In this document: positions 1 to 8,103 of the stretch, piece after piece
How the letters are laid out: each line of letters begins with the position of its first letter
How positions within the stretch are numbered: position 1 is the first letter of the stretch
NCBI GenBank assembly: GCA_003024985.2
Contig: PXIH01S0018224.1
Strand: one strand, 5' to 3'
Origin: Euperipatoides rowelli
Lineage: Eukaryota > Onychophora > Udeonychophora > Euonychophora > Peripatopsidae
Length of the DNA: 17,772 nt
Notes under the pieces: model-generated
Database searches by the model: none
What the model was told of the DNA's origin: nothing
The model's input: the letters and a program-made list of their open reading frames with translations, nothing else
Made by a program: the position numbers and the translations under genes

Positions 1-53
1 ATTTTGTTTACATTTTCTTAACAAAATAAATTATTTATAGGGGAGAAGAGAGG

Positions 54-279
54 ACAGTTTGTAGCAATCGCTATTATTTTTAGTAAAAAGTTTTAATTGG
101 AATGTCTCATTATTTTCAAAGTATCGGACCTAGCCAGGAGGAGTGTGCATTAACTTAGAGCATATACAGTACATGTATAGCCTATGCAGGCAAAAAAAAA
201 AAAATTGGACTGTTTGCATCAATTGCTAATATTTGTTGGAATCTCTCATTATTTTCAAAGTATCGGCGATAAGGAGGAG
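54..279. repeat. Diverged tandem duplication, about 145-155 bp apart
   Basis: The segment 54-143 (ACAGTTTGTAGCAATCGCTA, later TTGGAATGTCTCATTATTTT, CAAAGTATCGG and AGGAGGAG) recurs at 209-279 with ACTGTTTGCATCAATTGCTA, TTGGAATCTCTCATTATTTT, CAAAGTATCGG and AGGAGGAG. The second copy lacks about 20 bases in the middle. No coding sense was found in either copy. Confidence 0.75.
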
Positions 280-777
280 AGGGCCGGCAAAAAAAAGAAA
301 AAGACATGCAAGATCTAAAGATTTTAGTAGACAGCATCAGCTTAATTACAATTATTTTAGCTTTTAATTTGATTATTTCTTGTTAGTTTGTTATCAGCAC
401 ATGAAAAAGTCTTTCATGAGTAGGCTACATGAACCTTTTTTAAAGTACTTTTTAGTTACTGCTTTACTTTGCAATAACTAGCATCCATTTTTGTTTATGT
501 TTTTTCACAAATAAATAAATAAAACCTTTGTGCTTACATTTTTTTAATTATGGTCTGAGGCTATATAATTTTGGAACCCAAGCCAAAACTTTGAAAATAA
601 CGATGTATTCCAACAAAGACTTTTTAAATAGATAGATATATCCGAGGTAAGCCAGACTTTAACTCAACATTGGTCAAACGATCAAGAAATATTTTATTCC
701 TATCATATAGAGTCACATAAGGAGTACACGTTTAGCACTGTTTCACAATTCATATCGATAAGTTGGAACTCATAACA
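280..777. other. A+T-rich intronic sequence, nothing recognised
   Basis: No open frame, known repeat end or conserved motif was seen beyond short A and T runs and an ATAAATAAATAAA-type run near 511-522. Confidence 0.5.
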
Positions 778-837
778 TGACTCAGATCGATATCATTCAC
801 ACAACGTTAAACTTCATGCTGTGTTGTATCTGAGTCA
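778..837. repeat. Inverted repeat carrying two AP-1-type sites
   Basis: TGACTCAGAT at 778-787 is matched by the exact inverted copy ATCTGAGTCA at 828-837. Just inside, ACAAC (801-805) pairs with GTTGT (823-827), the left arm having extra bases. Each arm contains the AP-1 (bZIP) consensus TGA(C/G)TCA. It could be a weak cruciform, a transposon scar or a pair of binding sites. Only the sequence symmetry is certain. Confidence 0.6.
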
Positions 838-989
838 TTTACAGTGAACATATCCAATTCTGAATCACAAGTACATAAAAATTTGGCTAAAATTATTCCT
901 TTTTTTTTTTGTCACTAAAATGGCAAATATGTGCATGGCCTAATGCAGCAAGTTTTATGTTTCTCATCAGCATAACAATATTCGGTACG

Positions 990-1298
990 CTATTGTCTGC
1001 CTGTCACTCCGTCATGATTAAAATAGAACACATTCATCAGAACCACAAAAGTCTCAATTGGATAAGAATTAAGTGTTTTTGCAATTTCTTCGGTCCTTAA
1101 TCTTCCTTTTTTTATATAGTATTTCAAAAGCATAATTTTTTTCCCCCCAACATACTTGTGCAATAGTTTTATTATTGGAGTCGCCTCTAATAATAATATT
1201 TCATATACTGTATCAATATAATTTAATTCATGAAAACAAACTTTGTTCCATAATTTTGCATTCCTATTATAAAGATAACTTGAAAATAATCTAACCAA
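990..1298 (-). pseudogene. Possible fragment of RNA polymerase III subunit RPC3 (POLR3C), unproven
   Basis: About 100 residues are open on the minus strand. They look protein-like and not random: KLWNKVCFHELN, TVYEILLLEATPIIKLLHKY, IMLLKYYIKKGRLRTEEIAKTL and ETFVVLMNVFYF. The spacing of VxFHE, VxYEx, a KYx turn, a helix ending in a G-R/K-L turn and a final TFVxL resembles the winged-helix region of POLR3C as I remember it, but I would not stake an identity on this. There is no ATG at the start (the first codon is TTG, with a stop six codons upstream) and no clear acceptor precedes it. The frame ends in GRQ-stop without family sequence. A decayed copy, a chance frame or an unidentified transposon protein are all possible. 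Confidence 0.25.
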
Positions 1299-1390
1299 CG
1301 GTAATTTGCAAATTTAAAACTTGAATTTGTGAACCAAAGGCACATTTTTACCTTTCTTAATAAATTATATATATATACCTAACTGTATAT

Positions 1391-1540
1391 GTGTGCAGAG
1401 GCAGACTGGGGTGAAAAGGTAATGATGGCTAGGGAAGTCCTGGGGTCATCCTGGGTGAGGTTTATGGGGAATGAGACTATAATAGGGTTAAAAGCAGAGC
1501 CCTTAGGGACACAGGGAAGCAACCCACCCCACATACATTT
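1391..1540. other. Short G+C-richer block of unknown origin
   Basis: About 150 bases are clearly richer in G than the surroundings, starting GTGTGCAGAGGCAGACTGGGG and ending near CACCCCACATACATTTT. The GCAGACTGGG start is reminiscent of DNA-transposon termini, but no inverted partner or target duplication was found. No open frame is supported. Confidence 0.35.
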
Positions 1541-1604
1541 TATTTGCTTTTAAGCTTAAGTTCAGGCATTTTTAATAAAAAAATATCAATTTTAATTAAT
1601 TATG

Positions 1605-1628
1605 TATTTATTTATTTATTTATTTTAT
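1605..1628. repeat. TTTA microsatellite
   Basis: About five copies of TATT/TTTA in a row. On the minus strand this is the likely (TAAA)n tail of the LINE fragment beside it. Confidence 0.8.
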
Positions 1629-1852
1629 ATACATGATTAAGCCGAGTAGACTTTACATGGGTAGGCAAGATACATTAATTTATGCAATTAAATTATTAAA
1701 ATTCACGTCAAATGTACTGTATAAAATAAAATTAAAATAAAAACATAAGTATTCAAACAACAAAACAACCAATCAAATATTTAAGATTAAATAATACCAA
1801 ACTATTTTAAAACATTACAATTTTACAAATTCCAAAATACAGTAAAAAAATC

Positions 1853-1912
1853 TATATTAATAGTGTTTAATAAAATCTGTCTTTATTAATAGGGTTTAAT
1901 AAAAATATGTCT
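1853..1912. repeat. 29-base tandem duplication
   Basis: ATTAATAG(T/G)GTTTAATAAAA recurs at about 1856 and 1885, each followed by a short TGTCT context. It lies at the end of the LINE-derived coding remnant. Confidence 0.6.
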
Positions 1913-2004
1913 AAACTTGATTTAAATTTTCTAAAAGAAGTTTCTCCATCAAAGACAAATGGAAGTTCGTTCCACAGTTTAAATACACTATGATATATCA
2001 TAAA
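1867..2004 (-). pseudogene. Third LINE: RT C-terminal end with LWNELP motif
   Basis: On the minus strand, 45 codons read FMIYHSVFKLWNELP, then FDGETSFRKFKSSLD and IFLLNPINKD, ending at a TAA at 1867-1869. This is the closing segment of CR1/L2-like LINE polyproteins, where (R)LWNSLP is followed by S...FK..L..(Y/F)L. A 29-base tandem duplication (copies starting about 1856 and 1885) falls at the stop. Sequence further upstream (about 2005-2040) continues in a shifted frame (RRKKKIGLYDIS). The element's 3' UTR would run toward 1605, where a TTTA run (AAAT on the element strand) forms a plausible tail. It is too short to be functional. Confidence 0.65.
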
Positions 2005-2099
2005 GTCCAATCTTTTTTTTTCTTCTGAAATTTATATGTATTATAAAATGATTCAAGATAAACACTTGAATTACCTTATTCCTGTATATTTGTAGGCTT

Positions 2100-2538
2100 G
2101 TTTAATGTTTATGTCACTCAAATTTATTAAATAATTTAAATGTCATTACACTACGTAATTGACATTAAAATTAATTAATAAAATTAATATAAGACACAGA
2201 CCTCCCCCTACCCTCCTTTCAGCATGACACAAGGCCCCTTATTGTTAAACTATCTTGATAAACATTTAAAACTTATCAGTAAAAAACTTGTGTATTTTAT
2301 TCAATGAAAATTAAACCATTTGCTTATACGCTTCTGACAAATTCTCAATCGTGAAAAAACAAAAAAATATAAACAAAGTAAAAATAGATAGGATTTAGCT
2401 TCTATTCACTATTAAATAAACATACTTTTAGGATATTACATTTTTGTGGTTTAAAATTACAAAAAATATAAAAGTATTACAAGAAATATAGACGCCCTCC
2501 CTTCTCTACTCACCAGTTCGATATTTATAATCTTAATA
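2100..2538. other. A+T-rich sequence between LINE fragment and Helitron-like end
   Basis: No gene-like reading frame was found. It contains two short C-rich clusters (CCTCCCCCTACCCTCC near 2201 and CGCCCTCCCTTCTC near 2493) like those in the nearby polypyrimidine arrays, so part of it may belong to the same repeat family. Confidence 0.4.
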
Positions 2539-2930
2539 CTAGCTAAATCAGCGCAGAACATCTGCGCCCCCCTAAAATGTAAATTTATTAACAAATGTTT
2601 TAAAAGTAAAATCTAATTTTTAAGAAAGAAATTAATAAGAAACCATCGAAAATTTGCTGCTCGTCATTCAAATTTTCTAAATTAATTTAACCGTTTCTTT
2701 GCTTATTTATGTCAAAATAACAGATTGATCTATCTATCTACCTCTTTCTCACCCTCCCTACCTCCTACCTCCTCCCATCTCCCTCCCTTTTTCCCTCCTT
2801 ATCTTCTTCCACACCTCCCTTCATCCCTACCACCCTATCTTTCTCCCTCCTTCCCTATCTCCCTGCCTTCTTTCCTACCTACTTATCTCCCTCCCTACCT
2901 GTCTAAACTATATACATATCTACTTACCTA
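2539..2930 (-). mobile_element. Helitron-like 3' terminus 1 with adjoining polypyrimidine tract
   Basis: Read on the minus strand, the sequence ends with a perfect 7-bp hairpin, GCGCAGA-TGT-TCTGCGC (2551-2567), then 8 bases, then CTAG (2539-2542), followed by a T (complement of A2538). A short hairpin about 8-12 bases before CTRR at an A/T junction is the textbook 3' end of a Helitron. The body would lie at higher coordinates, including the tract at 2726-2930. The 5' TC end is not identified and the right limit is only where the tract fades. No Rep/helicase coding is present, so it would be non-autonomous. Confidence 0.4.
2726..2930. repeat. Degenerate polypyrimidine (CT/CCCT) tract
   Basis: About 200 bases of almost pure C and T on the plus strand, built from CTAT, CTAC, CTCC and CCCT words with no fixed period. 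It translates as a Pro/Ser/Leu-rich open frame (2725-3093), which is an artefact of composition. Confidence 0.8.
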
Positions 2931-4081
2931 CCATTTTAATAACTTAAAACTGTTTAAAATACTATTTTCAGTTGCAACTGCAACAGTTTTCCACTATAAA
3001 TATAAAATATTTCGAGGTAAAATTACGAAAAACAATTTTATATTTAAATTTACATTTTTTAGTGTCACATACTTTTTACATTTTTTTCTTTGAATGTAAA
3101 ATAAATCTTCTTTATTCCCCATAATAAAATTCTAATTCAAAACTTTTATTTTTCTCATGAAGCAGTAAATTAGGCTAATAATATAAACCGTAGATACTTG
3201 CTCTTAAAACTTTTTCTTTGTCAAAAATCCAAAAGTTTTTTTTTTTCTTTTGTTGGCCAAGCTATTATTGACTATTAAATCTTTTTTTCTGCCACACACA
3301 AAACGTACCCCAAGAAATTTATATGCCTATATGCTATTCTTAAATACTTGGTAAAAAATATGAAATTTACTCACATTCCTCCTTTAATTATATTTTAACT
3401 TTATATAGGTGTAAAATTTATTAAATATTTAAAAAAAAAAAAAAAACATTATTTAAATCCTTCTTAAGAAATCTTAGGTATCCTAATAAGGCGCCACCAT
3501 CGCTATTTCTAAAAACGGATTTTCAAAATTATTCTTAATAAAATATTCACTGTGATAAATAACACATTGCTTAGCCTTATTTTCATTCTAAATGTATTTA
3601 TAGATGTTTAGAAGAGAAGAAAAAAACCTCTACCATATCACTTTTACTTTGTTTTAATTTCCTAAAAGCGGGAATAATACACGTGCCAAGATGCAGCTCA
3701 GAATCCTACCACCACACCACCTCCCCTACACAATTTCTTTTCTTAAAGACAAATCCCTAGACATAACTGTAACTAATTTTATTCTAAAATACTATTAGCA
3801 ACACCCATAATAAATTTCATCCAATTAGCATTTAGGTTGGTCTGTCAAAAGTTCATCAATATTGCAGATGAAAATCCCAAATCATCTTCCCTCCAAAAGC
3901 TAAATAATACTATTTATGCAAAAATATTCATAAAAAAAAATCAATGAAATTAGCATTTAAAACCTTTAATGCTTTAAAAATATTAATAAAAGAAATTATA
4001 ATACTGAAATCCCTAATTTGTTTTTAAAATACTAATACATGCTATAGGAATTCTAAATTTAAAAAAATCAATTATGAACAG
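2931..4081. other. A+T-rich intronic sequence, no feature recognised
   Basis: No conserved frame, terminal repeat or array was found over about 1.15 kb. There are scattered homopolymer runs (A15 at 3432-3446, T10 around 3238). A C-rich patch near 3708-3725 is not distinctive. Confidence 0.5.
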
Positions 4082-4501
4082 GTGTCCGAGCCCCCTAAAT
4101 ACACAGAACACTATTTTGGGTTTTCTGTGCTCTTCATGGGTCCTACATCTGTGCATTAGGTGATGTTCAGTGATGATTCTTATTTATTGTGCATCAAAAC
4201 CCACAACTGCACAAGCCTAGGACCAGTACCCCTACATATGGAGAGTGGGGGGTTTGTAGTCCCAGGCTAGGGGGGACATGAATGAAGAAACTACAGAATA
4301 AACTCCATAGTTATGACTAGGGATGATAGGGGGTGACATAGGCCTGGACAAGAATCCCATAGGCCAGCAAAAGTCAACAAAACTTCCATACTTGTAACCA
4401 AAAAAAAAAACAATATGAAGCTCATTAAAATATGTAAGGACCCCACTTGATATTCCAGTACTGGGGCATCTATTAGGATGTGGGGCCTCTGCCTCGGACA
4501 C
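4082..4501. repeat. G+C-richer block bounded by a 9-bp inverted repeat
   Basis: GTGTCCGAG (4082-4090) is matched by CTCGGACAC (4493-4501), and both are followed inward by C- or G-rich words. Between them the sequence is richer in G+C than the flanks, with GGGG runs and two overlapping minus-strand open frames of 73 and 89 codons that resemble no protein I know. A small hairpin (CACAGAA 4102-4108 with TTCTGTG 4123-4129) lies inside. It could be a short DNA transposon, but no flanking target duplication was found. Nine bases is little evidence. Confidence 0.35.
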
Positions 4502-4529
4502 AGCATGTGCAAAAAAATTAAAAAAAAAA

Positions 4530-4680
4530 CATCACAATAGCCTAATAGTTATGCGCACATGTTAGTCTAAAACTCCTGCGTTTTAGGTGGGATTCGACGA
4601 CACACATTTAGAGAACTCATACATACTTTGGTTCCTCCTATGCAATTAGGGTACTCCAATTAGGGGACCCGCAAGCATGC
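4530..4680 (+). mobile_element. tRNA-derived SINE-like head, decayed
   Basis: TAGCCTAATAGTTATGCG (4538-4555) resembles a polymerase III A box with D-loop. GGATTCGAC (4590-4598) resembles a B box (GGTTCGANTCC). Between them AACTCCTGCGTTTTAGG has the look of an anticodon arm. The spacing (about 52 bases) is a little long for a tRNA, and the acceptor stem cannot be paired, so it is not a functional tRNA gene. The following 80 bases, with a duplicated CAATTAGG word, may be the SINE body. No tail or target duplication is clear. Confidence 0.35.
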
Positions 4681-5905
4681 ACACCACCTATTTTTGAAAC
4701 TAATTCAATGAACTAAAGCTAAACCCATAAATAAAATAATAAATACTGCAGCTGAACTCTCTATTTATTTAATTATAAATTTAATAGTCAACTAGTATGA
4801 AATGTAAATGAATCTCTGTTTAAACACCCAAAGTATACGGTACCTTGTGTGATAAATGATTTCATTCAAATTAATATTGCCACATTTAAATCATTAAATC
4901 ATATGGACAATAAGGTTTAATTTTCATTAGGCTTACTTTCTATTTTATTTCCAAAATTGTCTTTAATTCGCTTATAAAATCTATAAGAAGATTATAAATT
5001 GAGATATAACATCTTTTACTTCCTCTCAGCCCCACATTATCATTGAGTACTTAGAATTCCTAATGAATCCACCAGGTGCTCACTGCACCCCCCCCTCCCC
5101 CTTTCCTCTTTCCCCTTGTTCCTCTCTAGCTTTAGACACCAAAGTAATGCTAACGTGCACTATCTCAGGGAGCAAACACAATGGAAACTTCTCAAGTTTT
5201 CTAATTTATGATTATATCAAATGACTGTAAAAACACTTCTAAATGTTTGCTTTTAATTCTTTATAAAATTTGTCCAAGTTATGGAAACTTTGATTTATAG
5301 TCAAGCAATAGATTCTAATGTCAAGTGAAAGTAAAGAATTTCTTATGTGTTTTTATAGAAACAGCTGTGAGTGTGACCCAATTTCAGGGGAGGGGGATAA
5401 ATAGTTGCAAAGAACATTAATTAATATTTAACAAAGTAGCCCGGAAAAGAGTTATTTAAAAACTGTGTTCAATTTCCTTAGGCTGGAGAAATTCTAAATT
5501 TAATTTGCAAAGCAATTACTTTCCAAAGTAAGATTAAAAAATTAACTTTAAAGAAATTTTAGAAGTTCTGAGGTGAAAGTTGAAGTTGATCTATCTGGGA
5601 TCTGTATTTTTCTGTAGAGAATAGAGATGATAATATTATTTACTCTCTTTACTTGATATTTTCAAATGAAACAATATGGTATTTTTATTATCAAGGCATA
5701 TGAGTCAGAAAACAGTAGAAGTAAAAAAAGGAGAAAAGTATATGAAAAATGCAAATGAGTGTGCCAAAACCTATGAACTAAAACTAATTTTTTAATATTC
5801 CAGTTTTTATTACAATTATTTAAGTTTTATGGTATTAATATGATTGTGTTATATTGGAATTTCAAATCTAAGTTAAAAAAGTATCAGAATGTGAAATTAT
5901 TATTA
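4681..5905. other. A+T-rich intronic sequence with one C-rich patch
   Basis: Nothing gene-like was recognised in about 1.2 kb. A pyrimidine-rich patch of C runs and CT lies at about 5087-5129. The rest is low-complexity A+T sequence without repeats that I could pair. Confidence 0.5.
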
Positions 5906-5906
5906 A

Positions 5907-6310
5907 CTAGCATAATTACCCAGCGTTGCTGGCCACTTTAGAACATCTCTCCCTCCCATATCCTACCCCCCTCCCTTAATGTCACCCTCCGCCATTAATC
6001 CTACTCTCCACCTTAATGCCACCCTCCCTTAATCCCAATCTCCCTCCCTTAATTCAGCTCTGTCCCGTTGCCCGCTGGTCCATTCCCCGTTGTTACCCGG
6101 CCATTTTAGAACATCTCCCCGGTGTTGCCCGGGTGTCCATTACCACCATCCTCCCTTAATCCCTATCTCACTCCCTTAATTCAACCTTGTCCTGTTGCCC
6201 AGTGGTCCATTCCCCATTGTTACCTGGCCATTTCAGAACATCTCCCCAGTGTTGTCCAGGTGTCCATTACCCGTCATTACCATGACATTTCCCTCCCTCT
6301 CCCACCCGTT
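5907..6310 (-). mobile_element. Helitron-like 3' terminus 2 with internal minisatellite
   Basis: On the minus strand, a 5-bp hairpin CCAGC-AAC-GCTGG (5920-5932) is followed by 9 bases, then CTAG (5907-5910), then T (complement of A5906). The arrangement repeats that at 2539 with a different hairpin sequence, which argues that the structure and not just a shared sequence is kept. GAACATCT follows at 5941-5948, a word also present inside the other two hairpins. The body contains TCCCTTAAT-rich DNA and two 127-bp repeats. No 5' end or coding is identified. A 3' end of another element type is an alternative. Confidence 0.35.
6061..6290. repeat. 127-bp minisatellite, about two copies
   Basis: TGTCC(C/T)GTTGCCC starts at 6061 and again at 6188. 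The following 100 bases match with scattered C/T changes, including TGGTCCATTCCCC, GTTACC(C/T)GG, AGAACATCTCCCC and a GTGTTG(C/T)CC hairpin-like word. Part of a third, older copy precedes it (5918-6060). The copies include the hairpin-and-GAACATCT region of the Helitron-like end, so the unit seems to have grown out of that terminus. Confidence 0.75.
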
Positions 6311-6626
6311 TTTTTTCTTTAAAAATTACTTTCAAGTTGAAAATTTTAAAGATTTCCAAACATGGTAAAATGACAAAAATCTTCCAATACGTTTCCTATG
6401 TAAAAGTTGCATACTTTTATCACCAGAGGCGCCCTAGTCATTTTAAGAGGTTTTAATTAATTCAAAATCAATCGTATTTAAATTTTGAGTTTTCAGATTT
6501 TTCAGGTCAATTTAAGTGCCTAAACTATCATCGTCCCAAATATCAGCTTTCTTGTACTTCTAGAAGATGGTTAGAATTATTGGATACAAAACATACATAC
6601 AAATGTTGTCTTTTAATATATTAAGA
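6311..6626. other. A+T-rich spacer between two Helitron-like ends
   Basis: No coding sense or repeats were recognised in these roughly 315 bases. The boundary of the neighbouring minisatellite element may extend into it. Confidence 0.4.
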
Positions 6627-7810
6627 TTAGCTAAACCCGCACAGAACATCTGCGCTCTCTAGGATGTTAACAAAAAATTATTATAAACGATCAACCGTTC
6701 AATTTGGTAGAAATTAATTATTTCCCCACTATAATTGTTTTTGGCCCCCTCCCCCATTTTTATCCCTCCCTCCTCCCTCCAATCATTGGTTTAAAATTAA
6801 AAAAAGTATTATTCCACTTATCCATTTCCCTCCTCACCCCTTGTCCCATTTATTTAAAAAACCAAAAATCTTATTTACTAATTTATTCTAAAAGCTAAAC
6901 TGCCTAAATTGACGGAAATTCATTTACCTCCTACTCCACCTGTTCTTTCCCCCTTCACCCATTGCCACCACCCCCTCCACCCATTTATCCCCTCCCTCCA
7001 CTTTTGCCCTATCATATTACTTTAAAAATTCCTGTTGATTTAAAAATGAATATTATGTATATTTCAATATTCTAAAACCTAAACCATTCAATTTGCTGGA
7101 AATTCTTTTGCACCCTCCACCCATTTCCACCTTCCTCCAGTCCCACCCTCACCCATCCCCCATTGGCTTAAAAATAAAATAATCTTATTTGAAAATTCTA
7201 TAAGTTAAAGCAAAATCTTACTCCATCCACCAGTTTTATCCCCTTTTGTTTAAAAACTAAAAAAAAATTATTCTCTAATTCTAAAATCTCAAATCTTCCA
7301 AATGGATGAAAATTCCTTTTTTTCCCCAATACTTATCCCCCTCTCCTTTTTCTTTTCCCCTTCCCCCCCCTTCCATTTTTGCCCCCCCCCCCACTTTGTT
7401 GGTTTAAAAATCAAAAAGTTTTATTTGCATTTCTAAACAAATCTTATTCCATCAACCTGTCACGCCCCTTCCCCCATTTTTTAAAAAAAAAAAATCGAAT
7501 TTTCCAATTCTAAAACCTAAATCATCCACCTGTTCCTCACTCTGTCCCTGATCCCCATCTCCCACCCCCTATTTTTTTGCCCCCTCCTCCGTTGGTTTAA
7601 AAATGAAACAATCTTATTGGCAAATTTTAAAAGTTAAAACAAAATCTTATTCCGTCAATCCATTTCTCCCCTACCCCCATTGTTTAAAAACAAAATAAAT
7701 CTTATTTTCCAATTATTCTAAATCCCCCTCCCTGTTTTTCCATCCCCTGCTTCCCCTCTCCACCTCCCCCTTCCCATTTTACCCCCCCCTCCTCCGCCAT
7801 TGATTTAAAA
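6627..7810 (-). mobile_element. Helitron-like 3' terminus 3 with large polypyrimidine array
   Basis: On the minus strand the hairpin GCGCAGA-TGT-TCTGTGC (6639-6655, six of seven pairs) is followed by 8 bases, then CTAA (6627-6630, fitting CTRR), then T (complement of A6626). Over 30 bases it matches the terminus at 2538-2567 at 26 positions. The presumed body is the satellite-like array at 6700-7810. No 5' end, Rep or helicase coding is visible. The right boundary is where the array fades. Confidence 0.4.
6700..7810. repeat. Satellite-like array, period about 190-240 bp, C+T-rich and A-rich halves
   Basis: The phrase TTGGTTTAAAAATNAAA recurs with variations at about 6786, 7163, 7399, 7592 and 7800 (later spacings 236, 193 and 208). 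A second half-unit of the type GTTTAAAAAC, AAATCTTATT, CCAATTCTAAAACCTAAA lies between. Each A-rich part alternates with 40-80 bases of C and CT such as CCCCTCCCCCATTTTTGCCCC. The copies are strongly diverged. On the minus strand the C runs become G runs. Short open frames at 6704-6898 and 7702-7893 are composition artefacts. Confidence 0.65.
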
Positions 7811-8081
7811 ATTAAATAATAATAATTGTTTTTGACACTTTTATTTTTAAAAATCCAGTTTTCTTTTTTTTCTTTTTCTCTCGCCCCTTGCAAACGCTTA
7901 TTAAATAAAGTGTTTTACATAAAAAATGAAATATATTAGTACTTGTACAGAAATTAATATTGATCAAACAAATAGTAGCCTGCCTATACATTTTATTGAC
8001 ATTTTTTTTTTGTTACACTCGTAAAATCTAGAAATGGTTTAGTCTTTTTGAGATATATTATTCCATTTAGTAAATTAATTT
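7811..8081. other. A+T-rich sequence, nothing recognised
   Basis: A spacer between the polypyrimidine array and the repeat-bracketed T-rich block. It holds a T-rich run near 7860-7880 and no coding sense. Confidence 0.45.
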
Positions 8082-8103
8082 ATAAAGCTACAGAAACTAT
8101 TTA
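8082..8103. repeat. 22-bp direct repeat, left copy
   Basis: It contains AAAGCTACAGAAACTATTTA and is identical to 9296-9317 over 22 bases. Further partial similarity (ATTACATTCTG against TTTACATTCTG) follows after a 16-18 base gap in one copy. Confidence 0.85.

Larger units (their letters stand above)
1605..2100 (-). mobile_element. LINE 3'-end fragment with simple-repeat tail
   Basis: This interval includes the LWNELP-type coding end (1867-2004), about 240 bases of 3' UTR, and the A+T-rich (TAAA)n tail at 1605-1628. The 5' limit near 2100 is uncertain because the sequence decays gradually. Its coding end resembles the LINE at 14723-15895, so both may belong to one broad lineage, but their 3' UTRs and tails look different. 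Confidence 0.5.

Noticed and set aside
2725-3093. 122-codon open frame rich in Pro, Ser and Leu
   Set aside because: It is a by-product of the polypyrimidine tract. CT-only codons avoid stops, and nothing resembles a protein family.
4232-4512. Two overlapping minus-strand open frames of 89 and 73 codons
   Set aside because: They overlap in different frames, match no known protein and lie in a block that looks like a repeat.
4538-4598. Functional tRNA gene
   Set aside because: No acceptor stem can be paired, and the A-to-B box spacing and T arm are off. At best it is a SINE head.
5926-7810. CRISPR-like or other prokaryotic repeat array
   Set aside because: The repeats are diverged, long and without regular spacers, in an animal intron with splice sites.
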